From the NCBI GenBank assembly GCA_027621335.1, contig JAQCAN010000184.1, positions 1-5,116 of the forward strand: 5,116 nucleotides of DNA. The letters are read 5' to 3'. Positions 1-5,116 of this stretch are shown one piece after another. The stretch's first letter is position 1, and each line of letters starts with the position of its first letter. This DNA comes from Bacteroidota bacterium (GTDB lineage: Bacteria > Bacteroidota > Bacteroidia > Flavobacteriales_D > JABDKJ01). Under the pieces are notes generated by a model. That model ran no database searches, was not told the DNA's origin, and saw only the letters and a list, made by a program, of their open reading frames with translations. Made by a program: the position numbers and the translations under genes.

Positions 1-1
1 G

Positions 2-922
2 CAGGTGGAACTGCTCGTCTCAGGATCCCAGAGTGAGATCCAGTTGCCTTTTCCAATCAAGTATAAACTGGCCGGACTGAGTTTCATCTTTGGAAAGAAA
101 GGGGGAATAGACTACAAGCAGACTTGGAAAAGGAACTCACTGGCGAGGTTATTCAAGGAGATCAAGGATCTGCCGGTCAAGGACTACGACCTGGTCATTT
201 CGGACTTCGAGCCGGTCTCGGCATGGTCCTCTTTGATCAAGAGCGTACCCTGTTATTCTCTGAGCCATCAGGCGGCCCTGCTTTCGAAGCATTCTCCACG
301 TCCGTTTATCGCTGACCCCATCGGGTCTGCAATTTTGAAATTCTATGCACCCAGTCCTCACAAGCATGGCTTTCATTTCCAGCCGTATGACAAGAACATC
401 TGGTGTCCCCGAATCCGGCCAGAAGTGAAGAACTTGAATCCCACGAACAAGGGTTATTATGTGGTGTATTTGCCAGCTTATGGTGAAGAACAGACCATAG
501 AAGTGCTGAACCAGATTCCGCATAAGTTCTGGTACGTTTTCTCCAAACACAGCCACCGCATCTATCAAAGCGGCAACGTATTTGTCCGGCCGGTCGATAG
601 CGAACTGTTCATCCAAGCCATGGCGGATTGCGAAGGCGTCCTCTCCGGAGCTGGATTCGAGACGCCTGCAGAAGCCCTATATCTGGGCAAGAAACTCATG
701 GTGGTGCCTATGAAAGGCCAGTATGAACAGAAGTTGAATGCCTTGGCCTTGAAAGACTTGGGTGTGCCTGTCATTCCCGCTTTGTCATCGAATCATGTCG
801 ATGCGATATGGAATTGGGTGGATCATGGTAAGGTCATCCACCATGATTTCACAGGAGAGAGTCAGGATCTGGTGGATAATCTGCTGGTGGATTTCATAAA
901 AAGGGGGATGGTCCTGAAGTGA
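2..922 (+). CDS. GT28-like glycosyltransferase (MJ1255/VC2487 type), 5'-truncated by the window
   Basis: Probable nucleotide-sugar-dependent glycosyltransferase with a GT-B fold, presumably acting in the cytoplasm on a surface polysaccharide or lipid-linked acceptor; the donor and acceptor cannot be read from the sequence. The reading frame is open to the left edge (CAG at 2-4, then GTG at 5), so the GTG is an internal valine and not a start. Family members normally begin about 35-40 residues earlier with a GxGHxxR-type nucleotide-binding loop, which is missing here only because of the window edge. Counting from the GTG codon as residue 1, the visible part has the N-terminal-domain stretch SFIFGKKGG (26-34), DLVISDFEP (62-70), SLSHQ (85-89), a linker followed by YYVVYLPAYG (151-160), and the donor-binding C-terminal motif SGAGFETPAEALYLGKK (214-230) followed by VPMKGQYEQKLNA (234-246). 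This last motif is typical of the UDP-sugar-binding half of GT28 relatives. The TGA stop is at 920-922. It faces the LOG gene convergently. Family assignment is strong; substrate is unknown. Confidence 0.88.
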   Translation, partial: QVELLVSGSQSEIQLPFPIKYKLAGLSFIFGKKGGIDYKQTWKRNSLARLFKEIKDLPVKDYDLVISDFEPVSAWSSLIKSVPCYSLSHQAALLSKHSPRPFIADPIGSAILKFYAPSPHKHGFHFQPYDKNIWCPRIRPEVKNLNPTNKGYYVVYLPAYGEEQTIEVLNQIPHKFWYVFSKHSHRIYQSGNVFVRPVDSELFIQAMADCEGVLSGAGFETPAEALYLGKKLMVVPMKGQYEQKLNALALKDLGVPVIPALSSNHVDAIWNWVDHGKVIHHDFTGESQDLVDNLLVDFIKRGMVLK

Positions 923-926
923 GAGC

Positions 927-950
927 GTAATCAGAGAAGAGTCTGATAAC
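927..950. terminator. Imperfect hairpin at the convergent gene junction, possible bidirectional terminator
   Basis: An inverted repeat lies 4 bases after the glycosyltransferase stop and 33 bases beyond the end of the LOG gene. The perfect arms are ATCAGA (930-935) and TCTGAT (942-947) around a GAAGAG loop. The stem extends by two more pairs (GT at 927-928 with AC at 949-950) across one A-A mismatch. There is no clear T-run after the stem on either strand, so it is not a classical intrinsic terminator. Its position between two converging genes is what supports a transcription-ending or transcript-stabilising role. Confidence 0.35.
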
Positions 951-983
951 TAGCCGCGAGAGCCCATTACAAGCAAATGATAA

Positions 984-1751
984 TCAGTTACTTAGATCGA
1001 TTGTGTGGACCTGTTTCAAATGTGGTGGCCTTGTGAACGACTCGAAGAACCACCATTTTCTCTTGGTTATGACCTTCAACTCATCTCGCTGATATTTCTC
1101 CCTTAAGGCCAAGATGACATAATTCAGGGCTTCTCGGGGAGAATCCGTCAGCCAGAAGAGATGGTCATCTCCTTTTGAGATGGTCCCATGCTCCTTGAAG
1201 GACTGGACCTGTTCCAAGAGATTGGACCAATAATGTTTACCTACAAGTACCACAGGGAAACCTTCGATCTTCTTCGTCTGGATCAGGGTCAAGGTCTCAA
1301 AGAGTTCATCCATGGTCCCAAAGCCTCCTGGCATGACCACGAAGGCATAGGAATACTTCACTAAAAGCACTTTGCGTACATAGAAATGGTCCATTCCAAT
1401 GAGCTCATCCATGTAGGGATTGGGCTGTTGCTCCTCAGGCAATTTGATGTTGCAACCCACGGATATCCCGTTGACATCCTTTGCGCCTCGGTTGGCCGCT
1501 TCCATGATGCCTGGACCTCCTCCAGTCATGATGGTGAAACCCCGTTTGGCGAAGGCGCGGCCTATTTCCCGAGCTTCCTCATAGTATGGATGCTCTTCGG
1601 TGAACCTGGCTGACCCAAATACCGTCACACAGGGTCCTAGGAAATGGAACTTACGGAATCCCTTGATGAATTCGGATCCGATGTGCAGGGTCCCCATGAA
1701 ATCCTTCCATCGGCTTGAGGGTCCTTTGAGGAAATTCTCTTCTTGGTTCAT
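984..1751 (-). CDS. LOG family protein (TIGR00730-type Rossmann nucleotide-binding protein)
   Basis: Soluble cytoplasmic protein of the LOG ('lonely guy') family, often mis-annotated as lysine decarboxylase. Characterised relatives hydrolyse the N-glycosidic bond of nucleoside 5'-monophosphates (cytokinin ribotides or AMP), releasing base and ribose 5-phosphate. Of the 255 residues, the hallmarks are FGSARF (45-50), the nucleotide-binding loop GGGPGIMEAANRGA (77-90), an FYVRK segment (123-127) carrying the conserved Arg-Lys pair, and PGGFGTMDE (141-149) with the catalytic glutamate at 149. All expected active-site motifs are intact. Length and the extended N- and C-termini fit the longer bacterial LOG subgroup rather than the short plant-like type of about 190 aa. 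The ATG start (1751-1749) follows the stop of the 118-aa membrane protein by a single base, so it is almost certainly co-transcribed and translationally coupled as the last gene of the minus-strand operon. There is no convincing Shine-Dalgarno. The true substrate here is unknown; the family call is secure. Confidence 0.93.
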   Translation of the reverse strand: MNQEENFLKGPSSRWKDFMGTLHIGSEFIKGFRKFHFLGPCVTVFGSARFTEEHPYYEEAREIGRAFAKRGFTIMTGGGPGIMEAANRGAKDVNGISVGCNIKLPEEQQPNPYMDELIGMDHFYVRKVLLVKYSYAFVVMPGGFGTMDELFETLTLIQTKKIEGFPVVLVGKHYWSNLLEQVQSFKEHGTISKGDDHLFWLTDSPREALNYVILALREKYQRDELKVITKRKWWFFESFTRPPHLKQVHTIDLSN

Positions 1752-1752
1752 G

Positions 1753-2109
1753 TCAAATATCAGATTGATCGCCTTCTAGGTCGACATGGAGCAGATGCCT
1801 AAGGTGGTGGGCAAAAGGAGCGAAGAAGATGGCCACAGTGCTCAAGAAGATGACCCCGCTGAATAAGGCATAGAATGACCCGAACCACTTGGCGGCATCA
1901 CCCTCCATGACATTGACAGGCCCCATCCCTGTGAGGATCATGCTCGGATTGTATAGACTATCCAAACAGCCGATCTCACCGAAGTAGTGATAGCCCAGAA
2001 TGCCGATCATCAGTGAGACGACTATGATGGCAGTGGAAGCCAAGGTATAGTTGACAACCCTTTTGGCAAAGTGTCTGGGAGGTAGGATGTTCTGGTTCTT
2101 GCTTGTCAT
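1753..2109 (-). CDS. Small two-helix membrane protein with K+ channel-like TM-loop-TM layout
   Basis: Unnamed 118-residue protein. There are two hydrophobic segments, about 20-42 and 76-100, separated by a re-entrant-looking loop at 48-64 containing LYNPSMILTGMGPV. The pattern Asp-x-Leu-Tyr, then Leu-Thr-Gly-x-Gly, then a second helix starting with FGSFYALFSG (76-85), follows the outline of two-helix potassium channel subunits, where the sequence would be LTTVGYG and then an F-x-x-x-Y helix. Here the filter reads GMGP, so canonical K+ selectivity is not expected. A short basic N-terminus and a His-rich tail (HHLRHLLH, 101-108) would be cytoplasmic if both ends face inward. Its ATG overlaps the permease stop by four bases (ATGA, 2109-2106), and the next gene begins one base after its stop, so it sits in the middle of a tightly coupled operon. 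It could be an accessory subunit of the permease or a divergent channel; neither is shown by the sequence. Confidence 0.8.
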   Translation of the reverse strand: MTSKNQNILPPRHFAKRVVNYTLASTAIIVVSLMIGILGYHYFGEIGCLDSLYNPSMILTGMGPVNVMEGDAAKWFGSFYALFSGVIFLSTVAIFFAPFAHHLRHLLHVDLEGDQSDI

Positions 2110-3842
2110 ATGATCAGTCTTACTCCTCCCAATTCCTCAATGCGATAAGGGAATCGGCCTTCAGGTGAACCTATGAACATGAAGTGGATGGGGATTTTCC
2201 ATTTTTCCGACAGATCCTTGATGATGGCAGGCCCAAATTGTCCTGGTACATTGACGAATTCAATCTTGATCTCGGGATACTCCCTATCCAAGACATCCAA
2301 GTCCCTTAAGAAGCCCTCGGTCAATTCGGCCGTATCATCCAATACAGATACGACCTTGAGCTTTCTCGTTTGCTCGTTCTGCGTGATGTAGAGCATGACT
2401 TTGTTCAAGGTGGCGACATCGTCATTCTTGGTGAAGAAGACGAATTCTTGATCATTGATGCGGTTGATCTGCTTGATGATGCGTTTGTCTAATTTATAGA
2501 CGAAATTCTGTATGGGTTTAAAGACATAGCTGATGATCCTCAAAAGGAGTTTCAAGAGGGTTATCCGGTTGAGCATGATGGAAACGATCAGGATGGTCGG
2601 AATGAAATATTCGAAGAAGACGGCCAGATCGTGAGGGTTCAATATCGCATTGCCAATAAGTGCCGCGATGACTGCCGTGATAGCAATAAGAAGCGCTGGC
2701 CAAGTCGATTGTTCAGGTCGTGGTAGATTCTTACGCCTGATCTTCAAAAGGACGTTGCCCACTCCGAAAAGAATCATCACGGAAAGAAAAGCAATGGTGT
2801 ACACCCCGGCCAAGGCGCCTAGATTCCCATGGGTGATGTACAAAATGGACACGCATAACAGGAAGAAGGCCATAGTGATGCGATAGGGGACGCCTTTACC
2901 ATTTCGTTTCAAGAAAAAGGGAGGAAGGATACGGTCCAAGGTCATACGCTCTACCAATCCACCAACTCCGATATAGGCTGTCAACACGGCACCGCTTAGC
3001 ACCAAGGCCGCATCAACGGAGATCAGGATGGACAGGGGCGATCCTCCAGCAAGCTGTCCCATATGGGAAAGAAGGGTCTCCTGATGAAGATTCACCTCAG
3101 CAACAGGGAGGATGGCCAAGGCAAGAAAGGCCATCAGCGGATTGATGATACTCACCACGATCCACATGTTCCTCAAGGTCTTGGGGAAGACCCCTTTCGC
3201 CTGCTCCTCAACGAAGTTGGCCGAACTCTCAAAGCCCGAGATACCGAGCATGGCTGCACAGAATCCGAAGAACAGGGCATTGGCGACTCCTCCATCGGTC
3301 GGTAGGAGATTGTTCTGGTGAAATACATCCAAGCCATTGTTCATGATGTACCATCCGCAGAAAAGCGAGAGCATGGTGATGGAAGCCAGATGAAACACAA
3401 AGATGATGACCGCCACTCGCGAGGACTCCCCGATTCCTATAATGGTGATGCCCATGAAAAGAAGCAAAAGTCCGATGGTAGCCGCCATGACCGGCCAACT
3501 TGACCAGAGGCTATGCGCATAGTGCATCGCCTCACTGGCCGAGATCACCGCAGTGGCCATATAGGATAAGATGGTCAGGGTAGCAGCCATAGAGGCCATA
3601 GACTTGCTTGTGGTATTCAGTAAGGCATTGTACGCTCCTCCATTCAAAGGGAGCGCACCCACCACCTCGCCATAGATCTTCCTGAATAAGAAGAGAACAG
3701 CGGCTACCATAAGCAGCGAGATCCACGCATATTGGCCGGCATAGAGGATGGCCAACGAGGAGACATAAAGACAAGAAGAACTGATGTCATTGCCGCAAAT
3801 GGCCGTGGCTGGAAATTCGCCAAGTTTCTTTATCGACATCAT
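2106..3842 (-). CDS. APC-superfamily permease with C-terminal cytoplasmic alpha/beta domain, KimA-like candidate K+ importer
   Basis: Inner-membrane secondary transporter of 578 residues. About twelve hydrophobic segments can be placed (roughly 11-33, 38-53, 86-107, 117-139, 143-167, 187-203, 225-247, 270-295, 321-336, 341-366, 380-400, 406-424). They are followed by an amphipathic basic stretch (430-460) and a soluble domain (about 463-578) with alternating strands and helices, for example EFVFFTK, KLKVVSVLDD, IKIEFVNVPG and IHFMFIGSP. TM6 carries the APC signature GISGFESSANFVEE (200-213), and LPLNGGAYN (64-72) precedes TM3. TM1 lacks the GxIGxGIF loop of amino-acid permeases and reads GNDISSSCLY, giving D19 and Y26. 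TM3 gives Y94, T97 and S101. These spacings match the K+-site residues I recall for KimA (D36, Y43, Y118, T121, S125), with S202 in TM6 near its T230. Two ATGs stand in tandem at 3842-3837; the first is used here. It is first in the operon and overlaps the next gene by four bases. The APC call is firm; K+ as substrate is inference, and amino acids remain the alternative. Confidence 0.92.
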   Translation of the reverse strand: MMSIKKLGEFPATAICGNDISSSCLYVSSLAILYAGQYAWISLLMVAAVLFLFRKIYGEVVGALPLNGGAYNALLNTTSKSMASMAATLTILSYMATAVISASEAMHYAHSLWSSWPVMAATIGLLLLFMGITIIGIGESSRVAVIIFVFHLASITMLSLFCGWYIMNNGLDVFHQNNLLPTDGGVANALFFGFCAAMLGISGFESSANFVEEQAKGVFPKTLRNMWIVVSIINPLMAFLALAILPVAEVNLHQETLLSHMGQLAGGSPLSILISVDAALVLSGAVLTAYIGVGGLVERMTLDRILPPFFLKRNGKGVPYRITMAFFLLCVSILYITHGNLGALAGVYTIAFLSVMILFGVGNVLLKIRRKNLPRPEQSTWPALLIAITAVIAALIGNAILNPHDLAVFFEYFIPTILIVSIMLNRITLLKLLLRIISYVFKPIQNFVYKLDKRIIKQINRINDQEFVFFTKNDDVATLNKVMLYITQNEQTRKLKVVSVLDDTAELTEGFLRDLDVLDREYPEIKIEFVNVPGQFGPAIIKDLSEKWKIPIHFMFIGSPEGRFPYRIEELGGVRLII

Positions 3843-4069
3843 CTTGGATTAATTGGTGAACTGCTTCGGGATGCAATAGCAGAAATCTCCATCGCACTTT
3901 CAGTAGTAGTTTCTAAAGATATGCAATTGATCATTGAAGGCTTGGACGGAGTGCTCAGAGCTATCAGGTCAGAAGGGAGAGGTCACGCGGTCTTTTTGAC
4001 GTGCCGTTTGGCCATTTCGCACAGGCTGGTCGTGTGCAAAGAATGGAGTTCGCTGGACTGACTATTTGC

Positions 4070-4085
4070 AAGGACTTGAATCCTT
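4070..4085. repeat. Small inverted repeat AAGGA-N6-TCCTT upstream of katG
   Basis: Perfect 5-bp arms AAGGA (4070-4074) and TCCTT (4081-4085) flank CTTGAA, about 105-120 bases before the katG start. An overlapping alternative pairing, CAAG-GA-CTTG (4069-4078), is also perfect. It could be a regulator site or a weak RNA hairpin, but arms this short occur by chance, so it is recorded only as a candidate. Confidence 0.2.
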
Positions 4086-4169
4086 AGAGGTAGCGCATTG
4101 TTGCCTGTCGATGTCTTGAATGTGCTCTACGTCACACAACTTATAGGTAAATTCAAAGCCTGATAATGA

Positions 4170-4182
4170 AGAATTAGATTCT
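4170..4182. promoter_or_regulatory. 13-bp inverted repeat AGAAT-TAG-ATTCT just before the katG start, candidate operator
   Basis: Perfect 5-bp arms (4170-4174 and 4178-4182) with a 3-base centre end 8 bases before the katG ATG. Directly upstream is TGATAAT (4161-4167), which equals one half of a Fur/PerR-type 7-1-7 box, but the second half is not in register. katG genes are commonly controlled by PerR, OxyR or Fur, so a binding site here would be reasonable. The match is short, no regulator gene is visible in the window, and the arms could be chance in an AT-rich leader. Confidence 0.3.
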
Positions 4183-4190
4183 ACAATACA

Positions 4191-5116
4191 ATGGAAAGTA
4201 AAACACATTCTAGTACAACATCTCACAGCTCCAATGGAGAAGCCAAGTGCCCATTCATGAGCGGAACCCTCAATCAGGGTGCTGGTGGAGGCATAGCCAA
4301 CCGTGATTGGTGGCCTAACCAATTGAAATTGAACATCCTTCGTCAACACTCCTCCCTATCCAATCCCATGGGAGAGGGCTATGATTATGCCAAGGAGTTC
4401 GAAAGCATCAACATGAAAGAACTCATCAAGGATGTGGATGCGGTAATGACCGATTCACAGGATTGGTGGCCCGCTGACTATGGACATTATGGCCCCTTCT
4501 TCATCCGTATGGCCTGGCACAGCGCAGGTACCTATAGGATTCATGATGGACGTGGAGGCGCGGGTTCAGGAACGCAACGTTTCGCTCCCTTGAACAGCTG
4601 GCCGGATAATGGCAACTTGGACAAGGCCCGCAGATTGCTTTGGCCTATCAAGCAGAAATACGGTAAGAAACTCTCATGGGCTGACCTTATGATCTTAGCG
4701 GGTAACCGTGCTTTGGAGACCATGGGCTTCAAAACTTTCGGTTTTGCAGGTGGACGTGAAGACGTATGGGAACCTGAAGAGGATATCTACTGGGGACCTG
4801 AGACCTCATGGCTCGGTGATGAGCGCTACAAGGGGGACAGAGAATTGGAAGATCCGCTTGGAGCCGTTCAGATGGGACTCATCTACGTGAATCCAGAAGG
4901 ACCCAATGGAAATCCAGACCCGCTGGCCTCAGCACGAGACATCCGAGAGACCTTTGGCCGAATGGCGATGAATGATTACGAGACCGTAGCGCTCACCGCA
5001 GGTGGACACACCTTCGGAAAAGCCCACGGAGCTGCCGATCCTGGCAAGTACGTAGGACGTGAGCCTGAAGGAGCTACTATAGAGGAACAAGGTTTCGGCT
5101 GGAAGAACGCTTTCGG
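4191..5116 (+). CDS. katG: Catalase-peroxidase KatG, 3'-truncated by the window
   Basis: Haem-dependent bifunctional catalase-peroxidase that detoxifies hydrogen peroxide in the cytoplasm. The first 308 codons are present, covering most of the N-terminal haem domain; a full protein is about 730-750 residues, so more than half lies beyond the right edge. The ATG at 4191 is the first start after an in-frame TGA at 4167. The short leader with KCPFMSG (19-25) is the usual KatG N-terminus and there is no signal peptide. Distal haem-pocket residues are R106, W109 and H110 in RMAWHSAGTYR, with the conserved Asp at D139 (SWPDNG). Y232 in GLIYVNPEGPNG and M258 in RMAMND complete the Trp-Tyr-Met crosslink that gives KatG its catalase activity. 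H273 in GGHTFGKAHG is the proximal haem ligand. These correspond to Mycobacterium tuberculosis R104, W107, H108, D137, Y229, M255 and H270. All are intact, so the enzyme should be active. It is divergent from the permease operon and has no clear Shine-Dalgarno, only an A-rich leader. Identification is essentially certain. Confidence 0.98.
   Translation, partial: MESKTHSSTTSHSSNGEAKCPFMSGTLNQGAGGGIANRDWWPNQLKLNILRQHSSLSNPMGEGYDYAKEFESINMKELIKDVDAVMTDSQDWWPADYGHYGPFFIRMAWHSAGTYRIHDGRGGAGSGTQRFAPLNSWPDNGNLDKARRLLWPIKQKYGKKLSWADLMILAGNRALETMGFKTFGFAGGREDVWEPEEDIYWGPETSWLGDERYKGDRELEDPLGAVQMGLIYVNPEGPNGNPDPLASARDIRETFGRMAMNDYETVALTAGGHTFGKAHGAADPGKYVGREPEGATIEEQGFGWKNAF

Larger units (their letters stand above)
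3843..4190. promoter_or_regulatory. Divergent intergenic region between the permease operon and katG
   Basis: This 348-bp stretch separates two divergently transcribed units and must hold the promoters of both. No convincing coding sequence was found on either strand: the plus-strand frame open through 4061 is mostly antisense to the permease start and matches nothing recognisable, and the only minus-strand candidate is a 31-codon frame ending on the permease start codon. The minus strand contains TATCTTTA (3922-3915), one base off the Bacteroidota -7 consensus TAnnTTTG, but without a good TTG at the expected distance upstream. No strong -7/-33 pair could be placed for katG. The region becomes noticeably more AT-rich towards katG and holds two small inverted repeats, described separately. 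The length exceeds what two simple promoters need, leaving room for operators or a leader. Confidence 0.5.

Noticed and set aside
5..7. GTG as the start codon of the glycosyltransferase.
   Set aside because: The frame is open upstream to the window edge and the protein would lack the usual N-terminal nucleotide-binding segment; the valine aligns as internal.
149..616. Long minus-strand open frame of 155 codons inside the glycosyltransferase gene.
   Set aside because: It is antisense to a clearly conserved protein, has no recognisable motifs, and has the composition expected of a complementary-strand frame.
984..1751. Annotation of this gene as a lysine decarboxylase.
   Set aside because: The PGGxGTxxE motif is the LOG family signature; the old decarboxylase name is a known mis-annotation and no PLP-binding motif is present.
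3981..4006. Bulged hairpin around GGTCACG and CGTGCC with a T-run in the loop.
   Set aside because: The T-run lies inside the loop rather than after the stem, so it is not a terminator, and the short bulged stem is weak evidence for anything else.
3732..4061. Plus-strand open frame of 109 codons crossing the permease start and the intergenic region.
   Set aside because: Its first third is antisense to the permease N-terminus and the rest shows no known motif; open frames of this size are common by chance here.
4035..4070. Inverted repeat TGCAAA (4035-4040) and TTTGCA (4065-4070).
   Set aside because: Six-base arms separated by 24 bases are expected by chance and do not extend further.
4096..4147. 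Sigma70-like pair TTGAAT (4116-4121) and TATAGG (4142-4147) upstream of katG.
   Set aside because: The 20-base spacing is wrong for a sigma70 promoter and the second element does not match the Bacteroidota TAnnTTTG consensus, so it was not called as a promoter.
4062..4349. Minus-strand open frame of 95 codons over the katG start.
   Set aside because: It is antisense to the well-conserved katG N-terminus and has no recognisable features.

Overview
The window looks like a chromosomal segment of a member of the Bacteroidota, probably a flavobacterium-like or related marine/aquatic lineage. This rests on protein character (a Bacteroidota-style MJ1255/VC2487-type glycosyltransferase and a KatG of the type common there), on the lack of clear Shine-Dalgarno sequences before the starts that can be judged, and on moderate GC. 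It is an inference without any database search. No rRNA, tRNA, CRISPR array, insertion sequence or other mobile element was seen.

Layout. (1) Bases 2-922, plus strand: the 3'-most roughly 90% of a GT28-like glycosyltransferase gene whose 5' end lies outside the window. (2) Bases 923-983: a short convergent junction with an imperfect hairpin. (3) Bases 984-3842, minus strand: a compact three-gene unit transcribed leftwards. It reads APC-superfamily permease (578 aa), then a small two-helix membrane protein (118 aa, 4-bp ATGA overlap), then a LOG-family nucleotide-binding protein (255 aa, one base after the preceding stop). (4) Bases 3843-4190: a 348-bp divergent intergenic region with no convincing gene but with small inverted repeats. 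(5) Bases 4191-5116, plus strand: the first 308 codons of katG, a bifunctional catalase-peroxidase that runs off the right edge.

The most interesting part is the minus-strand operon. The permease lacks the glycine-rich TM1 motif of ordinary amino-acid permeases. It instead shows the D-x6-Y motif in TM1 and the Y-x2-T-x3-S motif in TM3 that, as I recall, line the potassium sites of the K+ importer KimA, and it carries a C-terminal cytoplasmic alpha/beta domain like KimA. The coupled 118-aa protein has the TM-pore loop-TM layout of a K+ channel subunit but with GMGP in place of a TVGYG filter. Together they suggest a cation (K+) transport module rather than amino-acid uptake. The role of the LOG protein in that unit is unknown. 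katG is divergently placed and is a stand-alone oxidative-stress gene; any shared regulation with the transport operon is speculative.
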